Notes: generated from the sequence alone by a model not told the origin. A stretch of 64,000 bases of DNA from Sphingomonas sp. Ag1 (GCF_000980895.1 NZ_LAZX01000094.1:248001-312000), one strand, 5' to 3'; positions 26,330-36,144 are shown, counted from the stretch's first letter. A program made the numbers and translations.

Positions 26330-27084
26330 GCCGCACTGTTCTCGTCACGGGCGGAGCACGGCGGCTCGGGGCGGCAATCTGCCGCGCCTGTGCCGATGCG
26401 GGGTGGCGCGTCGTCATCCACTATGGCTCGTCCGAGCAGGACGCCGTGAAGCTCGCGGCGGAGATCGATGGCGTTGTGGTGAGTGGCGATTTGTCACGCA
26501 CGAATGAGATACATGCGCTCGTCGACCGCGCGGTAGCCGCGGCAGGCGGTCCGATCCATGCGCTCGTGAACAGTGCATCACGGTTCGAGGAGGATCGCGC
26601 GGGGGCGATCAATCCGCGCCTCGCGGCGGAGCTGTACGCGATCAATTGCACGGCGCCTGCGATGCTGTCAGCGGCATTGGCAGCGCAGCCGGACCTGGCT
26701 CAGGGCGCGGTGGTCAATTTGCTGGATCAGAAGCTCGCCAATCCCAACCCGGATTTCTTCTCTTACTCGTTGACCAAATATGCGCTCGCGGGTGCGACCG
26801 AGATGATGGCGATGGCGCTGGCGCCGCGCATCCGGGTCAATGCGGTGGCGCCGGGACTAACGCTGCCGAGTGGCGACCAGACGGCGGCGGAGTTCGACCA
26901 GGTTTCGCGCGAAAATCTGCTGCGGCGACCGGTGGGCGCGGAGCAGGTGGCGGCAGCGGTCGCGTGGTTGCTCGATGCGCCGAGCGTCACTGGACAGACC
27001 GTCTATGTCGACAGCGGCCAGCGCTTCCTGAAGCGTGACCGGGACGTGATGTTTGCGCCCCGCGGGGAGGCGCTGCGTGGCTGA
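26326..27084 (+). CDS. SDR pteridine reductase, FolM-like
   Basis: A 252-residue short-chain dehydrogenase. The cofactor motif is TGGARRLGAAICRACADAGW (the TGxxxRxG form of PTR1/FolM rather than TGxxxGxG). It is followed by VNSASRFEED, the YSLTKYALAGATEMMAMALAPRIRVNAVAPG catalytic segment (Tyr and Lys three residues further on) and DSGQRFLKRDRDVMF. Placement between folE and folB, overlapping both, supports dihydromonapterin or dihydrofolate reduction. The start is the GTG at 26326 within the folE stop (GTGA). Confidence 0.85.
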   Translation: MSRTVLVTGGARRLGAAICRACADAGWRVVIHYGSSEQDAVKLAAEIDGVVVSGDLSRTNEIHALVDRAVAAAGGPIHALVNSASRFEEDRAGAINPRLAAELYAINCTAPAMLSAALAAQPDLAQGAVVNLLDQKLANPNPDFFSYSLTKYALAGATEMMAMALAPRIRVNAVAPGLTLPSGDQTAAEFDQVSRENLLRRPVGAEQVAAAVAWLLDAPSVTGQTVYVDSGQRFLKRDRDVMFAPRGEALRG

Positions 27085-27436
27085 TTATTCGATCATCCTC
27101 GACCGGCTGGATGTCGCCATGCGCCTCGGCATCCACGCGCATGAAATGGAGCCGCAGCGGGTACGCCTGTCGGTCGAGATGACGGTGCGTTATCCGCATC
27201 CGCCGTCCGCCGACGCGATCGACGAGGTGATGGATTATGACTTCGTTCGCACGGGAATTCAGGAGCTTGCGGCTGGACCAGGCTTTGCGTTGCAGGAAAC
27301 GCTGGTGGAGGCGATCGCCGCCATGTGCCTCGCCGACGCGCGCGTACAGCGGGTGCGGGTGCGGTCGATGAAGCTCGACGTCTACCCGGATGCGCGCGTC
27401 GGGTGCGAGGTGGTGCGGGACCGCGTCGGCCGCTAG
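27077..27436 (+). CDS. folB: dihydroneopterin aldolase
   Basis: A 119-residue FolB. The pattern SIILDRLDVAMRLGIHAHEMEPQRVRLSVEMTV is the family N-terminus. It continues DYDFVRTGIQELAAGPGFALQETLVEAIAAMCL and ends VRSMKLDVYPDARVGCEVVRD. It cleaves dihydroneopterin in folate synthesis. The GTG start at 27077 overlaps the reductase gene by 8 bp, so it is the last member of the folE operon. Confidence 0.92.
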   Translation: MADYSIILDRLDVAMRLGIHAHEMEPQRVRLSVEMTVRYPHPPSADAIDEVMDYDFVRTGIQELAAGPGFALQETLVEAIAAMCLADARVQRVRVRSMKLDVYPDARVGCEVVRDRVGR

Positions 27437-27447
27437 CCGGGTCCGAT

Positions 27448-28578
27448 TTAACTGGCGGGCCGCGGCTTTGCGTCGGGGCTGGTGAGGTCGACGATCTCGA
27501 ACCCGTTGGTCGCCATGCGTCGGCGCACCAGGCTGCCGATCGGGGTGGTATAGTCCGATCGGCGGGTGAACCGCTCGATCCGGTAGGTGCCTTCTTCCGG
27601 CACGCTCGTCGCGGGAATGGGGGAGTAACGGCGGCCTTCCACCTGAGACACAATGGCCGCAGCCCAACGGCTGCCGGGCGAGGCCTGGAGAACTTCGGCC
27701 TCGGCGGTGCGGCCGTCGGCCTTCACCCAGAAACCGATGTCGGCCCATTGCACGGCGTCCTGTTCGCTGGCGGTGCGCGGAATGGGATCGATGAACCCCT
27801 GCGCGCGTGAGAGGGAATTCGCATCCGAACTGGCGACCAAATTGTACGGTGGTTCCCAGACCAGCAACTGCCGGTCGCCGGGCGCACCGCCGACCTGATC
27901 GGCTATGTCGCCCGTCTTGGCGCGATCGGTGTATACCGCCTCGGCGCGCACCCGCATCACGGTCAACAGTTTCCGCACTTCGGGATCAGCCGCCACCGGC
28001 AGCGCCTCAAGCGCGCTGATCCGTCGTAGCGCGACCGCCTTCTTGCCCACGCCCATGTCGAGCGCCGCGAGCCGCAAGCCCGCCAGCACGGCAGCGCGAT
28101 CCTCACCGCGGCGGCGCGCCTCCGCCTCGGCGGCGCGATAGGCGTTCTGCGCGCGGCGATAATCGCGCAGCTTCATCCACATGTCGCCCAGCGTGATCGA
28201 GGATAAGACGACGGAATTGTCGTCGGCGGGAAGATGATCCCGCAGCACCCGCACCTGATCGGCCACCGCCGAGCGATAGGTGTCGCGATCGCCCTCATGG
28301 ATCGCGACGGTGGCATAAGCCTCGTACAAGGCGGCGACCGGGCGGGGATCGGACCCCGCCTTGTCCTTGTTGCGGGCAACCGCCGCAGCAAGCAGCCGCT
28401 TCGCCTTCAGATATTCGCCGTCGCGAAACTGCGATTCGGCAAGTGCGATGGTCGCGGTCGCGTCACGCAGGGGCGTGCAATTACCCCTGGCACAATCCGC
28501 CTGCGCCTCAACCAGTCGTTTCCCCTTGATCACGATATCGGCCGTTGCGGCCTGAAGCATCAGCAGCAAGGTGAACAT
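27448..28578 (-). CDS. exported TPR-like protein of unknown function
   Basis: A 376-residue protein with a short hydrophobic N-terminus (MFTLLLMLQAATADIVIKG) that may be a signal peptide. A Cys pair (ADCARGNCTPL) is followed by an all-helical region (about 40-210) rich in Ala, Arg and Leu that resembles tetratricopeptide repeats. The C-terminal part contains a segment (DIGFWVKADGRTAEAEVLQASPGSRWAAAIVSQVEGRRYSPIP) like the TonB C-terminal or AgmX fold. No function can be assigned. It is convergent with folB, 11 bp apart, and lies 88 bp downstream of leuA. Confidence 0.75.
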   Translation of the reverse strand: MFTLLLMLQAATADIVIKGKRLVEAQADCARGNCTPLRDATATIALAESQFRDGEYLKAKRLLAAAVARNKDKAGSDPRPVAALYEAYATVAIHEGDRDTYRSAVADQVRVLRDHLPADDNSVVLSSITLGDMWMKLRDYRRAQNAYRAAEAEARRRGEDRAAVLAGLRLAALDMGVGKKAVALRRISALEALPVAADPEVRKLLTVMRVRAEAVYTDRAKTGDIADQVGGAPGDRQLLVWEPPYNLVASSDANSLSRAQGFIDPIPRTASEQDAVQWADIGFWVKADGRTAEAEVLQASPGSRWAAAIVSQVEGRRYSPIPATSVPEEGTYRIERFTRRSDYTTPIGSLVRRRMATNGFEIVDLTSPDAKPRPAS

Positions 28579-28666
28579 GGCGTCTCTCCTTCGATCCGCA
28601 GCATGATCCTTTTGCGTGACTGGTCAAGTCACGCCGTCATCATTGCGGATCGAGGAAAGTTGTTGA

Positions 28667-30325
28667 TCAGGCGCGGTTTGCGGCGCTCAGCACGGCGCGA
28701 ACACTGGCGGTCGCGACATCGGTATCGATGCCCACGCCCCAGACGATGCGGCCATCGGCAGTGCGGCATTCAAGATAGGCCGCTGCCTGCGCGCCCGCGC
28801 CATGGCCGATCGCGTGCTCGGTATAATCGACCACGTCGAGCGCCGGCCCGGTCGTGTCCGCCAGCGCGGCGATCACGCCGGAGATGAGGCCGTTGCCGCG
28901 ACCGGAGAGCGAGCGTTCCTCGCCGTCGATCGCAACGCGGCCAACGAAGCGGCGATCGCCGACGCTGCCCGTCTCATCATAATCACGCAGCACGAAGCGG
29001 TCCTTGTCGCCCGGCAGGTACGTGCGCTCGAACGCGCCCCAGATGTCGGCGGCGTTCAGTTCGCGGCTCGTCTCGTCGGCCAACGCCTGGACGTGGTGGC
29101 TGAAATCGGCCTGCAGCCGCTTGGGCAGCTTTAGCCCCTTGTCCTGTTCGATCACCCAGGCGACGCCGCCCTTGCCCGATTGCGAATTGACGCGGATCAC
29201 GGCTTCGTAGCTGCGGCCGAGATCGGCCGGGTCGATCGGCAGATAGGGCACTTCCCAGAAATCGTCGTTGCGCGCCTGCTGCGCGGAGAAGCCCTTCTTG
29301 ATCGCGTCCTGGTGGCTGCCGGAGAAGGCAGTGAAGACGAGGTCGCCGGCATAGGGCGTGCGCGGGTGGACCGGGATGTTAGTGGCATATTCCACCGTCT
29401 TCACGATCCCGTCGATGTCGCTGAGATCCAGCTTCGGATCGACGCCCTGGGTGTACATGTTGAGCGCGACCGTCACGAGATCGCAATTGCCGGTACGCTC
29501 GCCATTGCCCAGCAGGCAGCCCTCGACGCGGTCCGCGCCGGCCATCAGCCCAAGCTCCGCCGCGGCGACGCCGGTGCCGCGATCGTTATGCGTGTGGAGG
29601 CTGATCACCACCGCCTCGCGGTTCGGAATGTGGCGGCCAAAATATTCGATCTGGTCGGCATAGACGTTGGGCGTCGCGCATTCGACCGTTGCCGGCAGGT
29701 TGAGGATAATCGGGCGCTCAGCGGTCGGCCGAAGCACGTCCATCACCGCGGCGCACACCTCGATGCTGAAATCCACCTCGGCCGTGGAGAAGGTTTCCGG
29801 GCTATATTCGAAATGCCAGTCGACGTTGGGCTGCTTGGCCGCTTCGTCGCGCAGCACCTTTGCGCCCTCGATCGCGATCGCCTTCACTTCCTCGCGGCTC
29901 ATGCCGAACACGATGCGGCGCCACGCGGGGCTGACGGCGTTGTAGAGGTGGACGATCGCCGAATGCGCGCCCTCAAGGCTCTGGAAGCTGGTTTCGATCA
30001 GGTCACGGCGCGACTGGGTCAGCACCTGGATCTTCACATCCTCGGGGATGCGATCCTGCCTGATCAGGCCGGAGATAAAATCGAACTCGGTCGCGCCGGC
30101 GGAGGGGAAGCCGACCTCGATCTCCTTCAGGCCGACCTTTACCAGCAGGTCGAAGAAGCGGGTCTTCTTTTCCGCATCCATCGGATCGATCAGCGCCTGG
30201 TTACCGTCGCGAAGATCGGTCGACAGCCAGCGCGGCGCGCGGGTGATCACCTTCGACGGCCAGGTACGGTCGGGGATGTCGATGGTCGGGAAGGGGCGGT
30301 ATTTGGTCGATGGATCGCGCAACAT
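28667..30325 (-). CDS. leuA: 2-isopropylmalate synthase
   Basis: A 552-residue LeuA of the long type: first committed step of leucine synthesis, acetyl-CoA plus 2-oxoisovalerate. The catalytic TIM barrel has APRWLSTDLRDGNQALIDPM and SLHTHNDRGTGVAAAELGLMAGADRVEGCLLGNGERTGNCDLVTVALNMY. The C-terminal third is the LeuA regulatory dimer domain that binds leucine. It is preceded by a leucine-rich leader peptide (30421-30465) and a large stem-loop, indicating control by leucine supply. The ilvBHC genes lie upstream on the same strand but separated by BLUF and YceI genes. Confidence 0.96.
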   Translation of the reverse strand: MLRDPSTKYRPFPTIDIPDRTWPSKVITRAPRWLSTDLRDGNQALIDPMDAEKKTRFFDLLVKVGLKEIEVGFPSAGATEFDFISGLIRQDRIPEDVKIQVLTQSRRDLIETSFQSLEGAHSAIVHLYNAVSPAWRRIVFGMSREEVKAIAIEGAKVLRDEAAKQPNVDWHFEYSPETFSTAEVDFSIEVCAAVMDVLRPTAERPIILNLPATVECATPNVYADQIEYFGRHIPNREAVVISLHTHNDRGTGVAAAELGLMAGADRVEGCLLGNGERTGNCDLVTVALNMYTQGVDPKLDLSDIDGIVKTVEYATNIPVHPRTPYAGDLVFTAFSGSHQDAIKKGFSAQQARNDDFWEVPYLPIDPADLGRSYEAVIRVNSQSGKGGVAWVIEQDKGLKLPKRLQADFSHHVQALADETSRELNAADIWGAFERTYLPGDKDRFVLRDYDETGSVGDRRFVGRVAIDGEERSLSGRGNGLISGVIAALADTTGPALDVVDYTEHAIGHGAGAQAAAYLECRTADGRIVWGVGIDTDVATASVRAVLSAANRA

Positions 30326-30370
30326 GGATCGGCTCTCTTCGCTTGAAGGGGCAGTTTCGGCTCTTCAGGT

Positions 30371-30428
30371 GCCCTTAGGCGCTTCGCGTGCGGCCCGTGG
30401 GCGCACGGCGTGGATCGCGCCTAAGGGC
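30371..30428 (-). promoter_or_regulatory. stem-loop of the leuA leader (attenuator-like)
   Basis: Arms 30371-30382 and 30417-30428 are perfectly complementary over 12 bp (GCCCTTAGGCGC on one side), enclosing a 34-nt loop that can form an inner hairpin. On the minus-strand transcript, the 5' arm contains the last codons and the stop codon of the leader peptide. The 3' arm could instead pair with TGCCCCTT near the leuA start. No U-tract follows, so this may not be a simple intrinsic terminator. Confidence 0.65.
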
Positions 30429-30465
30429 GCGTAAGTCGCAGAAGGAGGCCGAGATCACGGATCAT
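30421..30465 (-). CDS. leuL: leucine leader peptide of leuA
   Basis: A 14-residue peptide, MIRDLGLLLRLTRP, with five leucines, three of them consecutive. The codons across the cluster are CTC GGC CTC CTT CTG CGA CTT. It ends with TAG inside the 5' arm of a 12-bp stem-loop that precedes leuA. A GGA-containing box lies just upstream of the ATG. Short peptides rich in the regulated amino acid upstream of a biosynthetic gene are the hallmark of ribosome-mediated attenuation. The assignment rests on composition, position and overlap with the hairpin. Confidence 0.7.
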   Translation of the reverse strand: MIRDLGLLLRLTRP

Positions 30466-30636
30466 CGCCGTCCGGTTGCCGCATCTTGGCCGGCTTGTCC
30501 ACCCGCTGATCAATTCGTCGTCGACATGTGCGGGCTGCGCCGGGCCGCTGGCAGGACAGAGCGGCGGCGAACTTTGACGCTTTCGTAATGCCTTGATGGA
30601 TAGAAGGAGGGCTGTCGGGAAAGACAAGGGATCAGT

Positions 30637-31032
30637 GTGAGACAGCTTCTTTATATCAGTTCGGCCACTCCCGACGCGGCCGTTGATGTGGGCATCATCC
30701 TCTCCGCCTCCATGCGCAACAATCGGCGCGACGGTGTGACAGGGCTGTTGTGGACCGACGAACGCCGGTTCCTGCAGGTTTTGGAGGGTGAGAGTGGCGC
30801 AGTTCAGGCGGTGTTCGACCGGATCAGCCGCGACCCGCGCCACCGCGGCATCGTGGTGCTGCACGACCGCGCGATCGCGGTGCGTGAATTCGGCAGCTGG
30901 GACATGGCGCGGCGCGGGCGGAACGATACTGCTGATGCCTTTGATACGCGGATGCGGCACCATCTGGCCGCCGCCTCACCGACCGTGCGCGGCACGTTCG
31001 AGGGGCTGATCGCGGCGCGGCGCGCCGCCTGA
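30637..31032 (+). CDS. BLUF-domain blue-light photoreceptor
   Basis: A 131-residue protein consisting almost only of a BLUF domain, which binds FAD and senses blue light. The key positions are intact: Tyr6 (LLYIS), Asn29 (MRNNRRDGVTGLLW), Gln47 (RFLQVLEG), Trp88 and Met90 (GSWDM). A short C-terminal helical cap follows, with no output domain, so it must signal through a partner. The start is GTG at 30637. It is divergent from leuA, and a second BLUF gene lies at 53665-54084. Confidence 0.92.
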   Translation: MRQLLYISSATPDAAVDVGIILSASMRNNRRDGVTGLLWTDERRFLQVLEGESGAVQAVFDRISRDPRHRGIVVLHDRAIAVREFGSWDMARRGRNDTADAFDTRMRHHLAAASPTVRGTFEGLIAARRAA

Positions 31033-31045
31033 CGGGCGATGAAAA

Positions 31046-31084
31046 GGCGGCGTCGGCGGGGCGAGCCCCCGCGGCGACGCCGCC
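31046..31084. terminator. bidirectional terminator between BLUF and yceI genes
   Basis: A 16-bp stem (10 bp GGCGGCGTCG with complement, plus 6 bp GCGGGG/CCCCGC after a 2-nt bulge) closes a small loop. Read on the minus strand it is followed by TTTTC, serving the yceI gene. It also separates the convergent BLUF gene. Confidence 0.8.
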
Positions 31085-31096
31085 CGAAACGCTTGC

Positions 31097-31741
31097 TTAC
31101 TTCTGGAAGGCGGCGGTGATCTTCAGCTTCACCTCGTCACCGACCATCGGAATACCATAGCCGATGTTGAACTCGCTGCGGCGCAGCGCGCCGGTCGCGG
31201 TGAAGCCGACATTCTCCTTGCCGCCCATCTGCGCCGGCGCCTTGCCCGCACCGTAGAAGCTGGCGTCGAGTACCACCGGGCGGGTCACGCCGTTCAGCGT
31301 CAGATTGCCCTCGATCCGTGCCTTCTCGCCATTGGGCGTGACGCGGGTGGAAACGAAGCGCGCGGGGGCGGGTGCCGCGCCGAAGAAGTCGGCTGGCTTG
31401 CCCGCCTCACCCGGCTTCAGCATGTGCTTGGTGAGGCCTGCGCTGGCGGTGGTCACTTCGGCGATCGGGATGGTGACATCGACCTTCGACGCCGCCGGGT
31501 TCTTCGGATCCAGCGTCAGCGTGCCGGTGATGTTGCCGAACAGGCCGAAATAGGGCGAGAAGCCGAGGTGATCGACCGTCCACTGCACCAGGGTATGGCC
31601 CGCATCTGCGGTGTAGGTGCCGCCGGTAACGGCCGAAATGTTCTTCTGGCCCGGGATGGTCGGCGCCGGCGACTGCTGCTGCGCGGCGTACACCGAGCCC
31701 GTCAAAAGAGCAGAGAAAATGAATGCATGTGCGATGCGCAT
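31097..31741 (-). CDS. YceI family periplasmic protein
   Basis: A 214-residue exported protein with signal peptide MRIAHAFIFSALLTGSVYA. The lipocalin-like YceI domain has GGTYTADAGHTLVQWTVDHLGFSPYFGLFGNITGTLTLDP, THMLK-like and GNLTLNGVTRPVVLDASFYG segments, and ends DEVKLKITAAFQK. The family binds isoprenoid-type lipids such as polyprenyl chains in some structures; the ligand here is unknown. A GGGAGG box precedes the ATG at 31741; the frame is open to 31828. Confidence 0.92.
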   Translation of the reverse strand: MRIAHAFIFSALLTGSVYAAQQQSPAPTIPGQKNISAVTGGTYTADAGHTLVQWTVDHLGFSPYFGLFGNITGTLTLDPKNPAASKVDVTIPIAEVTTASAGLTKHMLKPGEAGKPADFFGAAPAPARFVSTRVTPNGEKARIEGNLTLNGVTRPVVLDASFYGAGKAPAQMGGKENVGFTATGALRRSEFNIGYGIPMVGDEVKLKITAAFQK

Positions 31742-31841
31742 GTGAAAACCTCCCGGAAATGACCCAAGCCCTGAAAGCCAGAACGCTCGGGCGCGGAAAA
31801 GGTCCGCGTCCGAAACGACCCGTTTCACTTATTTTCGCGCA

Positions 31842-32597
31842 TCACTTATTTTCAACGCCGACCACGATATCGAACTTGATCCGCACCCAGGCGCCGACCA
31901 TCGGCTTTCCATTGACCCGTGGCGGGCGCACCAGGAACTGCCATGATGCCCGTCGCAGCCCGCGCGCGATGCCGGAGCCCGGCGTTTCGCCCATCTCGCG
32001 GCAATCCTCCACGCGATTGCGCCCCACGGTGCGGCAGGCGATGATGCCCCAGCCGCTTTCCTGGCGCGCCGGCATGAAGGGCGAAAGCTCCGCCTTGGTC
32101 GGCTCGCGCACCCATTCGGCGGCGTAGAGCGTCTCGCCGTTCGGCCCGCCCCCGGCGACCCCTTCGGATCCGCCCCCTGATGCAGCGCCTTCGCCCGCGC
32201 CGCCGCCGCTTGGCGCCGGCGTGCTCTCGATGCGGCCGATGTCGGCGGAGGCATAATCGGCGCGCGACAGCTTGATCACGCCCGGAAGCTCGATCGGCGG
32301 GGGTGGAACCGGCGGCGGGGGCTGCGTGACCGGGGGCGTCGGCGCGCGTTGCGACGTCGCCTTGGGGCGCTGTTGCGTGCGCGGCTGTGCCGCCTGCGGC
32401 GCGGGGCCGGGCGAGCTGACGTCGAAGGTGGACAGGATGCTGCCCTCGCCCGGCGGGCGGCCGGGCCAGGCGCCCATGCGGATCAGCACCAGCACCAGCA
32501 GCGCCACCAGCAGCAGCGCGAGGCCTGACGATACGAGCCGCGCACGCCAGGTCGGCCGGGCGCGGTACGTCGCATGAGTGGTGGACGCTCCCCGCAT
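31842..32597 (-). CDS. TonB-like proline-rich inner-membrane protein of unknown function
   Basis: A 251-residue protein with a basic N-terminus and one membrane segment (LVSSGLALLLVALLVLVLIRMG), then a Pro/Gln/Thr-rich periplasmic stretch (about 50-120) including PPVTQPPPPVPPPPIELPG. A Gly-rich linker and a compact C-terminal domain follow, with GWGIIACRTVGRNRVEDCREMGE and WQFLVRPPRVNGKPMVGAWVRIKFDIV. The layout is that of an energy transducer, but the canonical TonB C-terminal motif is not evident. The two cysteines may form a disulfide. A TTG start at 32633 is an alternative. The gene stands alone between yceI and ilvC. Confidence 0.7.
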   Translation of the reverse strand: MRGASTTHATYRARPTWRARLVSSGLALLLVALLVLVLIRMGAWPGRPPGEGSILSTFDVSSPGPAPQAAQPRTQQRPKATSQRAPTPPVTQPPPPVPPPPIELPGVIKLSRADYASADIGRIESTPAPSGGGAGEGAASGGGSEGVAGGGPNGETLYAAEWVREPTKAELSPFMPARQESGWGIIACRTVGRNRVEDCREMGETPGSGIARGLRRASWQFLVRPPRVNGKPMVGAWVRIKFDIVVGVENK

Positions 32598-32674
32598 CGC
32601 CCGCCGCCTAATCGGTTGCGGCGGCGGGAACAATGCAGATGTGGCGGCCGATCAGCGCCGGCCGCAAGTGAGGC

Positions 32675-33694
<1,020 letters not shown>

Positions 33695-33779
33695 TTATAG
33701 ATACTCCTTTGCTCGTGCGTCCCGGCGTCAGGTCCGGGGCCCGGCGGGCGGCCGGGCGAAACGGTTGGTTGGTGAAAAG

Positions 33780-34295
33780 TCAGGCAGCCTCGTTGCCGCG
33801 GCCGATCGCGACGATGCCGGTGCGGGCGACCTCGATCAGGCCGACCTCGCTCATCAGCTCGACGAACTTGTCGATCTTCTCGATCCCGCCGGTCACTTCG
33901 AACACGAAGCTGGAGGTGGTCGCATCGACCACGCGCGCGCGATAGACGTCGGCGAGGCGAAGCGCCTCGATCCGGTGGTCGCCCACGCCGCGCACCTTCA
34001 CCAGCGCCAGCTCGCGTTCGACATGCGCGCCCTCGGCGGTCAGGTCGCGCACCTTGTGGACCGGCACCAGCCGGTCGAGCTGCGCCACGATCTGCTCCAG
34101 CATCGGCTTGCTGGCCGACGTGACGATGGTGATCCGGCTGACCGCCTTGTCGGCGGTGATCTCGCTCACCGTCAGGCTTTCGATATTATAGCCGCGCGCG
34201 GTGAAGAGGCCGGCGATCCGCGCCAGGATGCCCGGTTCGTTGTCGACGATGACGGCGAGCGTATGGCGCTCCGCAGTTTCGGATTTGATATGCAC
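33780..34295 (-). CDS. ilvH: acetolactate synthase small (regulatory) subunit
   Basis: A 171-residue regulatory subunit. The N-terminal ACT domain reads HTLAVIVDNEPGILARIAGLFTARGYNIESLTVSEI; the C-terminal half has REDALVKVRGVGDH-like and ATTSSFVFEVTGGIEKIDKFVELM segments. It confers valine feedback on the catalytic subunit. It lies between ilvB (103 bp upstream) and ilvC on the same strand. Confidence 0.95.
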   Translation of the reverse strand: MHIKSETAERHTLAVIVDNEPGILARIAGLFTARGYNIESLTVSEITADKAVSRITIVTSASKPMLEQIVAQLDRLVPVHKVRDLTAEGAHVERELALVKVRGVGDHRIEALRLADVYRARVVDATTSSFVFEVTGGIEKIDKFVELMSEVGLIEVARTGIVAIGRGNEAA

Positions 34296-34398
34296 TGTTC
34301 TTGTCCTTCTCCCCTCCCGCGCGAGCGAGAGGGGCGGGGAGGAGGAATGGGGTGGGCGGCCGCAGCCGGCCGCCGCACGACCGGATCAGACGGGCGGA

Positions 34399-36144
34399 TC
34401 AGACGAGCGCCTTGGCCTCGTCGTCCATCGTCCCCGATACTTCGTTCGCCTGCAGGATCATGTCCGTGTGGGCGGCGCCGCTGGGGATCATCGGGAAGCA
34501 ATTGGCGAGCTTCGCCACCATGCAATCCACCATCACCGGGCCATCATGCGCGAGCATGTCGGCGATCCCCTGATCCAGCTGGTCGGGATGCTCGATACGA
34601 ATTCCCTTCCAGCCATAGGCCTCGGCCAGCTTCACGAAATCGGGTAGCGAGTCCGAATAGCTTTCGGCGTAGCGGCTCTCATAGGTGAGCTCCTGCCACT
34701 GGCGGACCATCCCCATATATTCATTGTTGAGGATGAAGACCTTCACCGGCAGGCGATATTGCGTTGCCGTCGCCAGTTCCTGGATGTTCATCTGGATCGA
34801 GGCTTCGCCCGCGATATCGATGACCAACGCCTTGGGGTTGCCGAGCTGCGCACCGATCGCCGCGGGAAGCCCATAGCCCATCGTGCCGAGCCCGCCGGAG
34901 GTCAGCCACTTGTTCGGCTTTTCAAAGCCGAAATGCTGCGCGGCCCACATTTGGTGCTGGCCGACCTCGGTGGTGATGATCGGATCGCGTTGATGGGTCG
35001 CCTCCCACAGCGAACGGATCGCGCGCTGCGGCATGATGACCGCATCATCCTTGGGGAAGTTCAGGCATTGCACCGCACGCCAGCCCGAGATGCGCCGCCA
35101 CCATTCGGCAGTGTCAGGCTTGGGATGCTGGCGCCCCTTCCACACGCGGATCATGTCCTCCATCGCATGGCCCGCATCGGCAACGATGCCGAGGTCGATG
35201 CGCACCGTCTTGTTGATGCTGGACCGGTCGATATCGATGTGGACCTTGCGGCTGTTGGGCGAAAAGGCGTCGAGCCGCCCCGTAACACGGTCGTCGAACC
35301 GGGCGCCGATCGCGACGATCAGGTCCGCCTGGTTCATCGCCATGTTCGCCTCATAGGTGCCGTGCATGCCCAGCATGCCCAGGAACTGCGGCGAGGTGGC
35401 GGGAAAGGCGCCAAGCCCCATCAGCGTCGAGGTGACCGGCGCGCCGGTGATCCGCGCCAGCTCGCGCAGCAGCTGCGACGCCCCCGGGCCGGAGTTGATC
35501 ACGCCGCCGCCGGTGTAGAGGATCGGGCGCTCCGCTGCGGCGAGCATGTCGACGACCTGCTCGATCCCGCTGCGCTCCGCCTTCAGCGCGGGACGATAGG
35601 TCTTGTGCTGGATCGGGCCGGGCTTCGTATAGCTGGCGGTCGCGACCTGCACGTCCTTGGGGATGTCGACCACCACCGGGCCGGGGCGGCCGGACGTGGC
35701 GATATGGAACGCCTCGTGGATTACCTCGCCCAGGCGCGCGGGGTCCTTCACCAGATAATTGTGCTTGGTGCAGTGGCGCGTGATGCCGACGGTATCCGCC
35801 TCCTGGAAGGCGTCCGATCCGATCAATGCGGTCGGCACCTGGCCGGTGATGACCACCATCGGGATCGAATCCAGCAGCGCGTCGGTGATACCGGTGACGG
35901 CATTGGTCGCGCCCGGGCCCGAGGTGACGAGCACCACGCCCGGCTTGCCGGTGGAACGGGCATAGCCCTCCGCCGCATGGGTCGCCGCCTGTTCGTGGCG
36001 TACAAGAATGTGACGAATTCGCTTGGACCGGAAAAGGGCGTCGTAAATCGGTAGGACCGCGCCGCCAGGATAGCCGAAGATGACCTCCACGCCGAGATCG
36101 CACAGCGCCTCGACCAGGATGTCTGCTCCGCTTTTCTCAGTCAC
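34399..36144 (-). CDS. ilvB: acetolactate synthase large subunit
   Basis: A 581-residue ThDP enzyme. The N-terminal ADILVEALCDLGVEVIFGYPGGAVLPIYDAL with the catalytic Glu of LVRHEQAATHAAEGYAR is followed by a central FAD-binding domain. The C-terminal cofactor region reads GEASIQMNIQELATATQYRLPVKVFILNNEYMGMVRQW, where Glu replaces the usual Asp of the GDG motif, as in other alphaproteobacterial IlvB. The GTG at 36144 follows AAAGGA at 8 nt; the frame extends to 36222. It is the first gene of the ilv cluster, 74 bp after miaA. Confidence 0.96.
   Translation of the reverse strand: MTEKSGADILVEALCDLGVEVIFGYPGGAVLPIYDALFRSKRIRHILVRHEQAATHAAEGYARSTGKPGVVLVTSGPGATNAVTGITDALLDSIPMVVITGQVPTALIGSDAFQEADTVGITRHCTKHNYLVKDPARLGEVIHEAFHIATSGRPGPVVVDIPKDVQVATASYTKPGPIQHKTYRPALKAERSGIEQVVDMLAAAERPILYTGGGVINSGPGASQLLRELARITGAPVTSTLMGLGAFPATSPQFLGMLGMHGTYEANMAMNQADLIVAIGARFDDRVTGRLDAFSPNSRKVHIDIDRSSINKTVRIDLGIVADAGHAMEDMIRVWKGRQHPKPDTAEWWRRISGWRAVQCLNFPKDDAVIMPQRAIRSLWEATHQRDPIITTEVGQHQMWAAQHFGFEKPNKWLTSGGLGTMGYGLPAAIGAQLGNPKALVIDIAGEASIQMNIQELATATQYRLPVKVFILNNEYMGMVRQWQELTYESRYAESYSDSLPDFVKLAEAYGWKGIRIEHPDQLDQGIADMLAHDGPVMVDCMVAKLANCFPMIPSGAAHTDMILQANEVSGTMDDEAKALV

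Noticed and set aside
29180..30346. 388-codon plus-strand frame opposite leuA
   Set aside because: Antisense to a fully recognisable LeuA; composition is His/Arg/Ala-rich without any motif.
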